This document shows positions 15,958 to 24,947 of a DNA stretch of 64,000 nt, piece after piece. This stretch comes from Piscinibacter gummiphilus (lineage in GTDB: Bacteria; Pseudomonadota; Gammaproteobacteria; Burkholderiales; Burkholderiaceae_C). Location: positions 4,017,001 through 4,081,000 of the forward strand of contig NZ_CP136336.1 of assembly GCF_032681285.1 (NCBI RefSeq). Reading direction: 5' to 3'. Position 1 is the first letter of the stretch. Each line of letters begins with the position of its first letter. Both the position numbers and the translations under genes were made by a program. The notes below the pieces were generated by a model. That model was given only the letters and a program-made list of their open reading frames with translations, was not told the DNA's origin and did no database searches.

Positions 15958-16833
15958 TCAAGCGTGGTTGGACGAGGGGTAGGCCGTGCGCGGCGCCTGG
16001 CCGGTGCGCCAGCCGCTCACGCGGGCGAGCAGGCTGTGCCACTTGAAGCGCGCCTGCGCACGCTGGCCGCTGCACAGCGCGAGCAGCGAGCCGGCGAGCG
16101 TGCGTCCGCACACCCACGGGAAATACCAGCCGGGAAATCCGCCGCGGCGGATCACACGGCCGAAGCCGGCTTCGTAGCGGCGCTGCCGCGCGATGGCGGC
16201 GTCGCCGTAGTCGGCGGTCTTCACCGGGTGGTGCAGGACAAGGTCGCGGTCGAATTCGACTCGGCCGCCAGCCTTCAGGCCGCGCAGCATGAACTCGGTC
16301 TCTTCGCCGGCGCCCCAGGGCGTGCCGGCGCCCACGCCGAGGTCTTCGTCGAACTCGCCGATGCGCTCGACGAGGCGGCGGCGCAGGAAGATGCTGAACG
16401 AGATGGCCCCGCGCCACACCGAGAAACGGTTGAGGATCTGCGTGCGCGGCAGCCAGCGGCCTTCCGAGCGGCCTTCGGCGTCGACGAAGCGGCCAGTCAG
16501 GCCGTCGAGCGAGGGCTCGGCCTGCAGGCGTTGCGCCACGTACGTCAGCAGGCCGTCGGGGTACCAGCAGTCGTCGTCGGGGAAGGCGATCACGTCGCCC
16601 GTGGCGTAGCGCAAACCCACGTTGCGGGCGCGCGAGAGGCCGGGCGCGCTGCGGTAGCGCAGGATGCGGAAGTGCTTGCGGTACTGCTCGATCAGCGGTG
16701 CGAGCCGCTCGTCGGGGTTCTGGTCGACGATGAGCAGCTCGAAGTCGCGGTGGTCCTGGCGCTGCAGCGAGGCGAGGAAGTCGCCCACCTCGTCACGCCG
16801 CCCGAGCGTGCCCATGATGAGCGAGAACTTCAT
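15958..16833 (-). CDS. Glycosyltransferase family 2
   Basis: A 291-residue GT-A fold glycosyltransferase. The N-terminus MKFSLIMGTLGRRDEVGDFL leads to ELLIVDQNPD, APGLSRARNVGLRYATGD and VIAFPDDDCWYPDGLL, where the DDD is the metal-binding motif (residues about 95-98). GAGTPWGAGEETEFMLRGL supplies the acceptor-side acidic residues. The C-terminal part has a short hydrophobic stretch but no full membrane domain. It starts inside the stop of the pyruvyltransferase gene (four-base overlap). It is one of three glycosyltransferases in the operon besides the initiating enzyme, which suggests a repeat unit of about four sugars. Confidence 0.9.
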   Translation of the reverse strand: MKFSLIMGTLGRRDEVGDFLASLQRQDHRDFELLIVDQNPDERLAPLIEQYRKHFRILRYRSAPGLSRARNVGLRYATGDVIAFPDDDCWYPDGLLTYVAQRLQAEPSLDGLTGRFVDAEGRSEGRWLPRTQILNRFSVWRGAISFSIFLRRRLVERIGEFDEDLGVGAGTPWGAGEETEFMLRGLKAGGRVEFDRDLVLHHPVKTADYGDAAIARQRRYEAGFGRVIRRGGFPGWYFPWVCGRTLAGSLLALCSGQRAQARFKWHSLLARVSGWRTGQAPRTAYPSSNHA

Positions 16834-17810
16834 GCACCGGCCCCCTGCACCACCAGGCCGGGTGCCTGGGCGCGGCTCGTGGCCGGCGTGCGCTCGAAGC
16901 TGATCTGCGGCAGGTGGCTCAGCCACGCGTCGTAGACGGCGCCGATCTTCCCGTAGGAGTTGTCGAGGTAGGTCACCTCGCAGCCCATGAGCGCCGCGGC
17001 CACGCCGGCGTGCAGCCGGTTGGTGCGCACCGCGATCAGCTGGCTGAAGAAGCGCAGGAAGTCGCGCGTGACGAGGTCCGACTCGGCGCGCAGCCGGAAT
17101 TTCGAGCCATAGAGGTTCGACATGTCCCAGCGCTTGTCGCCCGGCAGCGCGGCGATGGCCTCGGCATCGACGCGGATCACGTCGAGCCGCAGGTGGGCGG
17201 GCGGCGCGCGGCGCAGCAAGGCCAGGCGCCAGCGCAGGTAGGGCACCAGCCGGTCGTGGTGCGCCATGCGCGCCCAGAAGGCGGGGCCGCGGTATTGCTC
17301 GCAGCATTGGAAGAGTCGCTGCACGTCGATGTAGAGCGCCATGTCGGGCGCGTACAGCACCTGCGCGCCGGTGCCGGTGGCCTGCACCCGCGCCACCGAG
17401 GCCTGGTCGCGGCACACGAGCGTGAAGCGCTCGTCGAGCCGCGCGAGAAGCGCCTCGTGGCCGCGGATGGTGTGCGGCATCACGAGCACCGACTCGACGC
17501 CCACGGCCAGGCAGCGCTCGAGGAAACGCGAGCAGCTCTCGTACTCGGGCACCAGGTTGCCGCCACCGGCGTAGATGAGCGAGTCGCCGCGGCGGATGTC
17601 GCGCACCTTCGCGTAGGCGGGCGCCAGGCCCAGGTCGTCGAAGAACTGCCAGCTGCCGGCGGCGATGAGCGCATCACCGGCATTGCCTTCGTTGGGCACG
17701 TAGAGCAGCCGCGCCGGGCGGCGCGCCTGCAGCGACTGCAGGGCATGGCGCAGGCCGTCCCACGCGTGCGGGTCGTTCACCAGGGGCAGCGTGTCGGGTG
17801 GAGTGGTCAT
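16830..17810 (-). CDS. Polysaccharide pyruvyl transferase family protein
   Basis: A 326-residue protein of the CsaB/EpsO/EpsI-type pyruvyl transferase family, which ketalises sugars with pyruvate from phosphoenolpyruvate. Seen: RLLYVPNEGNAGDALIAAGS (the 'N.GD..I' donor loop, residues about 36-54), SLIYAGGGNLVPEYESC, VLVMPHTI, LVCRDQASVARVQ, and ISQL-like IAVRTNRLHAGVAAALMG (conserved Arg and His). Pyruvyl groups would make the polymer acidic. It overlaps the acyltransferase stop and the GT2 start by four bases each. The sugar target is unknown. Confidence 0.88.
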   Translation of the reverse strand: MTTPPDTLPLVNDPHAWDGLRHALQSLQARRPARLLYVPNEGNAGDALIAAGSWQFFDDLGLAPAYAKVRDIRRGDSLIYAGGGNLVPEYESCSRFLERCLAVGVESVLVMPHTIRGHEALLARLDERFTLVCRDQASVARVQATGTGAQVLYAPDMALYIDVQRLFQCCEQYRGPAFWARMAHHDRLVPYLRWRLALLRRAPPAHLRLDVIRVDAEAIAALPGDKRWDMSNLYGSKFRLRAESDLVTRDFLRFFSQLIAVRTNRLHAGVAAALMGCEVTYLDNSYGKIGAVYDAWLSHLPQISFERTPATSRAQAPGLVVQGAGA

Positions 17811-18922
17811 GGGCGGGTCCGGTCAGGGGTGATGTGGGGCATGAGGCGCGGCTCCGTGGTCGCATCGAGTGGCTTGGCCGCGGGCTCCAGACGCTTGAGC
17901 CAGGCGTTGAGGCCGCGCTTGGTGGCCGCACACGCCGGGCGCTCGACGAAGATGCTGAAGACGCCGCACGCGAGCACCGCCACCACCACGCACAGGGTGG
18001 AGAGCAATCCGCCCTCCCGCATCAGGCCGGCCTTCACGAAGACATAGATGATCGGCACGTGCAGCAGGTAGATCGAGAAGCTCCAGTCGCCCAGCCACTG
18101 GAGGGGCTTGGCCATGAAGGCCATGTCGATGGGCGTGCGGTCGTGCGAGAAGGCGAACACCACCAGGCCCGCGATCAGCGCCGGAGCCAGGTCGTGCCAG
18201 TACTTCTCGGGCAGGTGGATCACCTCCAGCATGAAGACGCCCAGCGTGCCCAGCAGCAGCACCTGCAGCACCGTGAGCGCGCGCGTGCTGATGGGCACGG
18301 TGCGCAGCCAGTGGTGCAGGCCGCCGAGCATGGAGCCGAGCAGGAAGTAATGCAGCTTCGAGATCGCGAAGGTGCCGGGCACCTTGTCGCGCACGCAGAT
18401 GGCCGCCACCGCCAGCACCATCACGATCACGAGCGCGAGCGTGCGGCCCGACTGCGCCCGCTTGAGCGCCCACCAGAAGCCGATGAAGAGCGCATAGAAC
18501 TGCACCTCGGGCGGGATGCTCCAGAACACGCTCACGTTGCCCGAGAAGAGGATGTGCCGCAGGAAGTTGTGCGTGCCGATGGCATACGGGAACTTCGGGT
18601 CGATGAGCGTGTAGATGAAGAACGAGGCCAGCACCACCATCAGGTAGGGCGGCGCAATGCGCGAGAAGCGTGCGATGGCGTAGCGCGACACCTCGTGCCA
18701 GCTGGCCGGCTTGGTGAGGTAGAGGTAGCCCATCAGGAAGCCCGACAGCGTGAAAAACACCATCACGCCGAGCGAGCCTTCGTGGATCGGGCCGAAGTGC
18801 AGGCCAGCCTGCTCGGGCAGGTGCGAGACGACGACAAGCAACGCGGCGAGGCCGCGCACCGCATTCAGGGACAGGATCTGGGACGAAGGGGGATGGGTGT
18901 TGTTCGGGGTCATGGTTTCCAT
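17807..18922 (-). CDS. Acyltransferase family 3 (OafA/WcjE-like) membrane protein
   Basis: A 371-residue integral membrane O-acyltransferase with about ten helices. LNAVRGLAALLVVVSHLPEQ holds the family R/H pair ('RGxAAxxVxxxH', residues about 20-38), and GSLGVMVFFTLSGFLMGY is the second conserved block. RFSRIAPPYL and SFSIYLLHVPIIY complete the pattern. It probably acetylates a sugar of the exopolysaccharide. The start could be METM at 18922 or the second Met at 18913. The start overlaps the 3' end of the GH5 gene by about 13 bases. The C-terminus ends in a short Pro-rich cytoplasmic tail. Confidence 0.9.
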   Translation of the reverse strand: METMTPNNTHPPSSQILSLNAVRGLAALLVVVSHLPEQAGLHFGPIHEGSLGVMVFFTLSGFLMGYLYLTKPASWHEVSRYAIARFSRIAPPYLMVVLASFFIYTLIDPKFPYAIGTHNFLRHILFSGNVSVFWSIPPEVQFYALFIGFWWALKRAQSGRTLALVIVMVLAVAAICVRDKVPGTFAISKLHYFLLGSMLGGLHHWLRTVPISTRALTVLQVLLLGTLGVFMLEVIHLPEKYWHDLAPALIAGLVVFAFSHDRTPIDMAFMAKPLQWLGDWSFSIYLLHVPIIYVFVKAGLMREGGLLSTLCVVVAVLACGVFSIFVERPACAATKRGLNAWLKRLEPAAKPLDATTEPRLMPHITPDRTRP

Positions 18923-19950
18923 TCCTCACGCAGCAGGGCGAGCTGGGGCCGCTCGGGCTGGCCGGGGATCGGGTGGATGCCGAAGGGGTACTTGGGCCCC
19001 CACCAGCCGCCGGCGGCCCAATAGGCCCAGCCGGCCCAGGTGGGATCGCGCATCGATTCGAGGAGCGCCTTGAGCGTGTCCAGGCACTCGGGCGTGGGTG
19101 CCACGCCGAATTCACCGAGGAACATGCGGTGGCCGTTGGCGCGGGCCCAGTCGGTCACGCGGCCCATGAGCTTTCTCATGCGCTCGGGCTCCATGCAGTC
19201 GCCCTTCATGCCGGAGTGATCCTTGTCGGCGTACTGGTGCACTTCGAGCACGCTGCGCTGGAGTGGGTCGCGCAGGCCGGCGAAGGCCTCGGCGTTGGAG
19301 AGGCCCTGCCACTTCACCGACCAGTCGTGCGCGCCGCTCCAGCCGGCACCCGAGACGAAGAGCAGGTGCTTCGAGCCGGCCTCGCGCAGCGCCGTCACCG
19401 TGTTCTGCGCCGCGCGCGCCCAGCCGCCGCGTGCGCTGGCATGCGCCGGTTCGTTCATGAGGCCGAAGGCCACGAAGCCGGGCTCGGGGAAGGCTTCGCG
19501 CAGGCGCAGCCACACGTCGGTGAACTGCTCGATCGGCACCTCGGGCGTGCCGAGCTTCTGCTTGGCGTACTGGCCGAAGTTGTGCAGGTCGAGGATCACG
19601 CACATGTCGAGGGCGCTCGCCATCTCGACCACCTTGCGCAAGACCTTCACCTCCATCTCGTCGAGCGGCCCGCCGAGCGAGCGCTGCACACGCTCCCAGC
19701 GGAACGGCAGGCGGATCACGTTGGCGCCCTGCTCGGCGAAGTACTTCAGGTCCTTGTCGGTCGGGTAGGTGTAGTCCTTGAACACCTGGCCGGGCATCTT
19801 GTTGGTGTTGAACTCGGCGCCGGCCATGTTCACGCCGCGCAGCGGCTTGCCGGAGAGGCAGGCACCACTCGCAGGTGGCGTCGCCGCCGCCGCGGTGGCG
19901 GCCAGGCCCAGGGCGAAACCCAAGAGCGGCGTGGCCAGCAGCCGCTTCAT
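18910..19950 (-). CDS. Secreted glycoside hydrolase family 5 (cellulase-like)
   Basis: A 346-residue exported hydrolase. Signal peptide residues 1-23 (MKRLLATPLLGFALGLAATA...). The (beta/alpha)8 GH5 core shows LRGVNMAGAEF, VIRLPFRWERVQ, VILDLHNFGQY, the acid/base Glu167 in FGLMNEPAH and the nucleophile Glu280 in MFLGEFGV, with SVLEVHQYADKDHSG between them. Both catalytic Glu are present, so it should be active on a beta-linked glucan or mannan. Its place inside the EPS operon suggests it trims or releases the polymer in the periplasm, as seen for hydrolases in alginate and cellulose loci. It overlaps neighbours by 4 and 13 bases. Confidence 0.9.
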   Translation of the reverse strand: MKRLLATPLLGFALGLAATAAAATPPASGACLSGKPLRGVNMAGAEFNTNKMPGQVFKDYTYPTDKDLKYFAEQGANVIRLPFRWERVQRSLGGPLDEMEVKVLRKVVEMASALDMCVILDLHNFGQYAKQKLGTPEVPIEQFTDVWLRLREAFPEPGFVAFGLMNEPAHASARGGWARAAQNTVTALREAGSKHLLFVSGAGWSGAHDWSVKWQGLSNAEAFAGLRDPLQRSVLEVHQYADKDHSGMKGDCMEPERMRKLMGRVTDWARANGHRMFLGEFGVAPTPECLDTLKALLESMRDPTWAGWAYWAAGGWWGPKYPFGIHPIPGQPERPQLALLREEWKP

Positions 19951-21083
19951 GCCGCCATCCTCGATTCGTGGACCGCGCGCTCGTATTCCTCGACGTAGGC
20001 ACCGACCACGTTGCGCCAGCTGTAGCGCTGCACCACCTTCTGCGCCTGCGCGCGCAGCGCGCCGTGGCTCACGGCCACGCGGCGGTGCAGCGCCTGCACG
20101 GCGTGGGTGGCCTCGGCGGTGTCGTCGGGCACGATCAGCGGCACCATTGTCTCGTCGGCCAGCCGCTCGAAAGGCGGGATGGCGCTCAGGATGGGCACGA
20201 GCCCCGCGCTCATCGCCTCGATGGCCGCGAGGCCGAAGCCTTCGTGGCTCGACAGGCACACGCCGTAGCTGGCCTGCCCGATGGCCGCGCGCAGCGTCTC
20301 GTTGTCGGGGTTGGGCAGCAGCACGACCGCGTCGGTCACGCCGGCCGCTTCGGTCATCTGCGCGAGGGTGTGGCGGTTGATGTCGTCGTACTCGCGGCCG
20401 GCGATGATGAGGCGCCAGGCCGGGTCGGTGGCGCGCAGCGAGGCCAGCAGCGCGAGCGTGCGGTCGAGGCCCTTGTGCGCCGTCCAGCGGCCCACGTAGA
20501 TCATGGTCTGCCTGAGCGCGTGCGAGGCGGCATCGGCGAACTTGTCGATGTCGACGCCGTTCTCGATCACGCGGATGCGCTCTTCGGGCACCACCTGCTT
20601 GAACATCTCGCCGTCATTGGCCGAGCTTGCAAGGATGCGGTGGTAGCCGCGCGCGGTGCAGCGCGTCACGCTGTGGAAGAAGATCTTCTTCGCCCGCTGC
20701 GCGAAGCTCGTGTGGAAGAAGCCGCCGTGCGTGCAGGCCACCAGGGGCTTCCTGTGCAGGAAGCGGGTGAGCGAGAGGTAGTCGAACGCGAAGTCGATGC
20801 CGTGCACATGCACCACGTCGGCATCACCGACATGGCTCAGCACCGAGGGGAAGAGCGGGTAGCGCTCGGAGCCGCTGTACGACAAGCGGTGCACCGGGAT
20901 GCCCTCGATCACCTCGTCGGTGGGCAGCACCTCGGGCTGGCGGAACACGCGGTCGAGCGTGACGATGCGTGGCGACTGGCCATGCAGGTCGCGTTGCGTG
21001 CGCGCGATGTTGAAGACCACGTCTTCCATGCCGCCGCGCGAGGGCAGGTACTGGCGCACCACGTGCACCACTTTCAAGGCCAT
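19947..21083 (-). CDS. Glycosyltransferase family 4
   Basis: A 378-residue GT-B fold enzyme. The N-terminus MALKVVHVVRQYLPSRGGME has the nucleotide-sugar GT4 glycine loop, followed by VVHVHGIDFAFDYLSL and THGGFFHTSFA. The C-terminal donor domain has IENGVDIDKF, YVGRWTAHKGLDRTLALL and the EX7E motif SSHEGFGLAAIEAMSAG (Glu residues eight apart). It adds one of the repeat-unit sugars on the cytoplasmic side. It starts 12 bases after the polymerase gene and overlaps the GH5 start by four bases. Donor sugar not determinable. Confidence 0.92.
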   Translation of the reverse strand: MALKVVHVVRQYLPSRGGMEDVVFNIARTQRDLHGQSPRIVTLDRVFRQPEVLPTDEVIEGIPVHRLSYSGSERYPLFPSVLSHVGDADVVHVHGIDFAFDYLSLTRFLHRKPLVACTHGGFFHTSFAQRAKKIFFHSVTRCTARGYHRILASSANDGEMFKQVVPEERIRVIENGVDIDKFADAASHALRQTMIYVGRWTAHKGLDRTLALLASLRATDPAWRLIIAGREYDDINRHTLAQMTEAAGVTDAVVLLPNPDNETLRAAIGQASYGVCLSSHEGFGLAAIEAMSAGLVPILSAIPPFERLADETMVPLIVPDDTAEATHAVQALHRRVAVSHGALRAQAQKVVQRYSWRNVVGAYVEEYERAVHESRMAA

Positions 21084-21095
21084 TTTGTTTCTCCG

Positions 21096-22397
21096 CTAAG
21101 GAATGCGTATGTCCAGTTCCGTGTCCCGCTCGCTCTCGGGCCTGCGCATCGACAGCGCCCCGAGCGCAAACCACATCACGCCGGCCGTCTTCAGCGCAAA
21201 GAGCGAAGTGCCGCTCACACACAGGATCAAGGTCATGTAGGCCGACATGAAGGTGCGAAAGCGCCGCGCGGTCTCGTCGTGCAGCGGCAGCGCGTAGAAG
21301 CACACCCACATCAGCCCGGCGCCCAGCAGGCTGAAGCGGCTGAAGACGTAGGCGTAGCCCATGTCGCCGAAGTTGGTGGCGAAGTCGCGCAGGCCGAGCA
21401 GGCTCAGGTGGTCGAAGCCGAGCAGGAACTGGCCGCTCACCGTCATGCGGCCGACGAGGTTGTCGCCGGCGCCAGGCAGGTAGCTCGCGAGCACGAGCAG
21501 CGCCATCGCGCCGAGCGCGGGGAAGACGATGCCCAGCAGGTGCGCGCGGCCGTGCAGCACGAGGCGCAGCAGCACCATCAGGCCGGTCATGTAGAAGCCG
21601 AAGCGCGAATCCGCGAGCACGATGCACACGAGCGCAGCGACGACGAACCACGCGGACGTGCGCCACTGAGTGCCCGGCTTGGCCAGGCCCCAGCCGAGCA
21701 GGATCACCGCGAAGTTGCCGAGCGACACCGGCTCCAGGAACACCGACGACACACGTTGCGCGCCCAGCACCTGCGGCAGCAGCGTGCGGCCGATGCCTTC
21801 GGGTCGCATGCCGTTCAGGGTGACGGCCTGGCCGCTCACCTGCGCCGAGGCCTCGCTGATGCCGCCCAGGCTCACGTAGTAGCTGAACGTGTTGAAGAGG
21901 CTGTTGTAGAGGTTGGGGATGACCGCCTGCACCAGGCCGATGAACACCACCACCGCCGCGATGGCGAGCAGCGGCCGGTCGAGCGAGCGGCCGTTCTGCC
22001 CGAAGCTGCGCCCGGCCCAGAAGAAGACGAGCGGGATCATCAGGTCGCGTGCCGCCTTGGCATCGAAATAGCCGCCGCGCAGCAGCGCGAAGAGCCCACA
22101 GGCGCCGAGCACCGCGAACACGGTGATGAGCGAGCGCAACGACAGGCGCGCGAGCAGCAGCGGCACGCAGGCGATGTAGATCACCATCTCGGCCATCGCC
22201 ACGCGGCCCACCGACACGCTGATGCCCTTGTTGTGCATGAGGCACAGCAGCCAGTGGTGCATCACCACGGCCAGCAGCAGGAAGCCGGCGTAGACGGTCG
22301 AGTCGCTCACGCCGGCGCCGGGCAGGCTGCCGGGGGGCTGATCGACGGGGCGCGCCCAGGCACTCGGCGCTGCGTGATCGTTCCAGGTCGCGGCCAT
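21096..22397 (-). CDS. Wzy-like polysaccharide polymerase / O-antigen ligase-type membrane protein
   Basis: A 433-residue protein with about eleven hydrophobic segments (for example VYAGFLLLAVVMHHWLLCLM, ALVCIVLADSRFGFYMTGLM, VSGTSLFALKTAGVMWFALG) and a long periplasmic loop near residues 180-230 and 270-320. The 'ADSRFGFY' pattern after a helix resembles the 'SR.G' motif of O-antigen ligase/polymerase (Wzy_C) proteins. It is the only polymerase candidate in the operon and would join lipid-linked repeat units in the periplasm. Sequence identity in this class is always low, so the call rests on topology, a short motif and context. Confidence 0.78.
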   Translation of the reverse strand: MAATWNDHAAPSAWARPVDQPPGSLPGAGVSDSTVYAGFLLLAVVMHHWLLCLMHNKGISVSVGRVAMAEMVIYIACVPLLLARLSLRSLITVFAVLGACGLFALLRGGYFDAKAARDLMIPLVFFWAGRSFGQNGRSLDRPLLAIAAVVVFIGLVQAVIPNLYNSLFNTFSYYVSLGGISEASAQVSGQAVTLNGMRPEGIGRTLLPQVLGAQRVSSVFLEPVSLGNFAVILLGWGLAKPGTQWRTSAWFVVAALVCIVLADSRFGFYMTGLMVLLRLVLHGRAHLLGIVFPALGAMALLVLASYLPGAGDNLVGRMTVSGQFLLGFDHLSLLGLRDFATNFGDMGYAYVFSRFSLLGAGLMWVCFYALPLHDETARRFRTFMSAYMTLILCVSGTSLFALKTAGVMWFALGALSMRRPESERDTELDIRIP

Positions 22398-22408
22398 GGG
22401 TCGCTCCC

Positions 22409-23107
22409 TCAGGCGCCGAAGTAGCGCGGGCGCACGGCCTGCGGCAGCGCACGTGCGAGGTCTTGCAGGAAGCGGTCTTGCGTGGCGTACGACGCCGGCG
22501 ACACCTCGGCCCCAGGCTTCGCGAGCGTCGACACCCGCACCAGCATGCCGTCGGCCACCTCGCCTTCGAGCCCGTGGCGCAGCTGCTCGAGCTTGCGGCC
22601 CACGCCGGGCAGCGTCGCTTCTTCGGCGAGCGTCACCCAGTAGCTGATGGGCTCCACGCGGGGCCCGAGCCGGCCCACCAGGCGCTGCACCGTCACCTGG
22701 CCGGCCGGCAGCGCGACGCGGCCGATGCCGGCGCCGCGCACGTCGAAGCCTTGCGCGCCGTAGCAGAACTCGGGGCGGTGCACCGCCGTGGCCTCGGAGC
22801 TCTGGTCGCGGCCGTAGGCAATGGTGAGCATCACCCGCTCGCCCTGCGCGTTGACGTAGGTGCGGGCGAGCGTCTGGTCGTAGAGCGAATCGAGCCGCTG
22901 CTGCAGCGAGGGGTCGGGCAGCACGGGGGCGGTGTCGGGGTCGAGCTTCCAGCCGGAGAACTCGTCGGGCACCTGCGCCTTGAGGTCGATCGCCGGCAGG
23001 CGGTCGGCCATCAGGCGAATGGGCTTGAGGCCCTGGGCCAGGCCGACGGCGATGAGCATCGCGGCCAGCAGCCAGATGGCGCGCAACAAGGGCATGCGTT
23101 GCCTCAT
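22409..23107 (-). CDS. epsI: EpsI, exosortase-associated periplasmic protein (B type)
   Basis: A 232-residue protein with one N-terminal membrane anchor (LLRAIWLLAAMLIAVGLA). The mature part carries the EpsI signature: IPDxFxGW-like VPDEFSGWKLDP, RTYVNAQGERVMLTIAYGRDQ, and AVHRPEFCYGAQGF with the conserved Cys (residues about 108-121). EpsI always accompanies exosortase in EPS loci and is needed for polymer production, though its chemistry is not known. The start overlaps the xrtB stop by four bases. The conserved Cys/His pair suggests an enzymatic role. Confidence 0.92.
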   Translation of the reverse strand: MRQRMPLLRAIWLLAAMLIAVGLAQGLKPIRLMADRLPAIDLKAQVPDEFSGWKLDPDTAPVLPDPSLQQRLDSLYDQTLARTYVNAQGERVMLTIAYGRDQSSEATAVHRPEFCYGAQGFDVRGAGIGRVALPAGQVTVQRLVGRLGPRVEPISYWVTLAEEATLPGVGRKLEQLRHGLEGEVADGMLVRVSTLAKPGAEVSPASYATQDRFLQDLARALPQAVRPRYFGA

Positions 23108-24018
23108 GACCGCCCCTCGGCCCGCGGCCGCCGGATGACCGACTCGGCCACGATCATCATCAGCACCGCGGCGACGAAGAGCACGATGCCCGAGAAGTCG
23201 TGCGCGAAGCCCTGCCCTGCCGCATCGCCGAAGTGGTAGGTGACGAGCACCAGCACCATCACCCGCACCACGTTGGCCACGAAAGAGATCGGCAGGATCG
23301 CGAGCGCCAGTGCCGCATCACGCGCCGGGGTGCTGCGCGGGCGCATGCTCATCCACAGGAAGCCCAGCGCTTCGAGCGTGAACATCGAGTTGAGGCCGGC
23401 GCAGGCGTCGGCCACCAGGAGCTGGTACTGGCCGATCACGAGCACCACGCCCATGCGGCCGACCGGATAGCCCACGCCGTGCAGCAGCCACTCGGCGCAG
23501 GCCGAGACGGCCACCTTGAGCGGCATGGTGACCGTCTGCACGAAGATGCCCGGCAGCGGCACGGTGAAGGCCATGAAGGCGAGCGGCAGGGCCATGAGCC
23601 GCACGCCCGCCAAGCCCTTGAAGCACAGCAGCAGCGCCGTCAGCACGCCGAGCTGCGAGGCCGCCTCGAGCCCGAGGATACCCTGCGAATGGCCCAGCAC
23701 GTAGGCCGCGAGCGAGAGCACGAGCAAGGGCATGCCGAGCCAGCGGTTGGGCGTGTCGGGGAGTGCTGCGAGCTGCTTGCGGCGCTGCCACGCCATCCAC
23801 GCACACAGCGCGAGGATCAGCGGGCCATGGCCCTGCTCGGCGGTCGACCACACCTGGTCGATCAGGCGCAGCGCCGTCGGCACGTACATCGCCAGCAGCC
23901 CGACGAGCAGCACCCCGGCGATGGCGCGGCTCGCGGTGTGCGCCGAGACCTCGGGCGGCTCTTCCCACGTGGTGGTGAGCGACCCGGGGTGATGGGGAAC
24001 GTGGCCGATCGACGACAT
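23104..24018 (-). CDS. xrtB: Exosortase B
   Basis: A 304-residue inner-membrane cysteine protease/transpeptidase with about eight helices. The catalytic residues are Cys206 (VADACAGLNSM), Arg252 (FVANVVRVMVLV) and His273 (FAHDFSGI). It is expected to cut PEP-CTERM proteins, of which one (11759) is encoded nearby; others are likely elsewhere on the chromosome. The ATG at 24018 follows the epsG stop by 14 bases and the EpsI gene overlaps its stop by four. The linkage to EpsD-G and EpsI identifies it as the B subtype of proteobacterial exosortases. Confidence 0.95.
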   Translation of the reverse strand: MSSIGHVPHHPGSLTTTWEEPPEVSAHTASRAIAGVLLVGLLAMYVPTALRLIDQVWSTAEQGHGPLILALCAWMAWQRRKQLAALPDTPNRWLGMPLLVLSLAAYVLGHSQGILGLEAASQLGVLTALLLCFKGLAGVRLMALPLAFMAFTVPLPGIFVQTVTMPLKVAVSACAEWLLHGVGYPVGRMGVVLVIGQYQLLVADACAGLNSMFTLEALGFLWMSMRPRSTPARDAALALAILPISFVANVVRVMVLVLVTYHFGDAAGQGFAHDFSGIVLFVAAVLMMIVAESVIRRPRAEGRS

Positions 24019-24032
24019 CGCGTTTCGCGCGG

Positions 24033-24947
24033 TCAGTATTCGTTGATGACCACGCCGGCGAGCTGCGCGGGGCTGTCCTTGAGGCGGCTGACCAGTTGGT
24101 GCAGCGCCCCGAGGCGGCTCTGATGGCGGCGCGCCACCACCAGGGCCGCACCGCAGCGCGCCGCGATCACACCCGCATCGGAGCCGCGCTGCGAGGCCGG
24201 CGTGTCGACGATCACGTGGTCGAACTTGCCCAGCAGCTCCGAGAGCAGCCGGCTGAAGGCGGGCCGCTCGACCAGCTCCAGCGGGTTGGGCGGCGCTACG
24301 CCCACGGGCAGCACGAAGAGCGTGTTGAGGTCGGCGATCTGATGGATGACGTTGGCCTGCACCCGCCCGCTCAGCACGCCCGACAGCCCCGCCTTCTCTT
24401 CGATCGAGAAGAGCTGGTGGATGCGCGGGCCGCGCAGGTTGGCGTCGATCAGGAGCGTGCGGCCGCCGAGCTGCGCCATCGCGATGGCGAGGTTGGCCGC
24501 GAAGAAGGTCTTGCCGTCGCCCTTCTCCGGGCTCACGATGGCCAGCGCCCGCGGGGCGGCGCCGGGCATGAACATGCGCATCATGAGCTGGCTGCGCAGC
24601 GCCCGGAAGGCCTCGGCCTGGTCGCTGAAAGGCTGCATCGCCGCCACCAGCTCGCCGCTCAGGTCGCGCCGGGTGTGCGGCGCATACGGGTAGTGGAACT
24701 GCTGCGACAGCGCATACAGCACGTCGTCTTCGGTGATGAGCTTGAGCGCGACGGCCGCCTCGCCGAAGCGGATGCCCTTGCGGCGCTGGTACTCGAGCAC
24801 CTTGTCGATCTGCCCGGCGGGCAGGCGCTTGGTCTCGGTGAGGATGCTGCCGATGGGCCGGTCGGTCACGACCACGTCGGCCTCGGCACCCCAGATCGAT
24901 TCGGAGGCGTCGAAACGCGGCTCCTCGGTGCGTGCTTCGATTCTCAT
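24033..24947 (-). CDS. epsG: EpsG, chain-length determinant tyrosine-kinase-like ATPase
   Basis: A 304-residue BY-kinase-like protein. Residues about 1-100 hold a GspE/MshE-like N-terminal segment (ADVVVTDRPIGSIL, ALKLITEDDVLYALSQQ). The Walker A is SPEKGDGKTFFA (residues about 139-150), Walker A' is LLIDANLRGPRI and Walker B is HVIVDTPAS. The protein ends VVINEY, so it lacks the tyrosine-rich tail of Wzc-type kinases; only the last residue is Tyr. It pairs with EpsF (start inside the epsF stop, four-base overlap) to control polymer length and export. Confidence 0.92.
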   Translation of the reverse strand: MRIEARTEEPRFDASESIWGAEADVVVTDRPIGSILTETKRLPAGQIDKVLEYQRRKGIRFGEAAVALKLITEDDVLYALSQQFHYPYAPHTRRDLSGELVAAMQPFSDQAEAFRALRSQLMMRMFMPGAAPRALAIVSPEKGDGKTFFAANLAIAMAQLGGRTLLIDANLRGPRIHQLFSIEEKAGLSGVLSGRVQANVIHQIADLNTLFVLPVGVAPPNPLELVERPAFSRLLSELLGKFDHVIVDTPASQRGSDAGVIAARCGAALVVARRHQSRLGALHQLVSRLKDSPAQLAGVVINEY

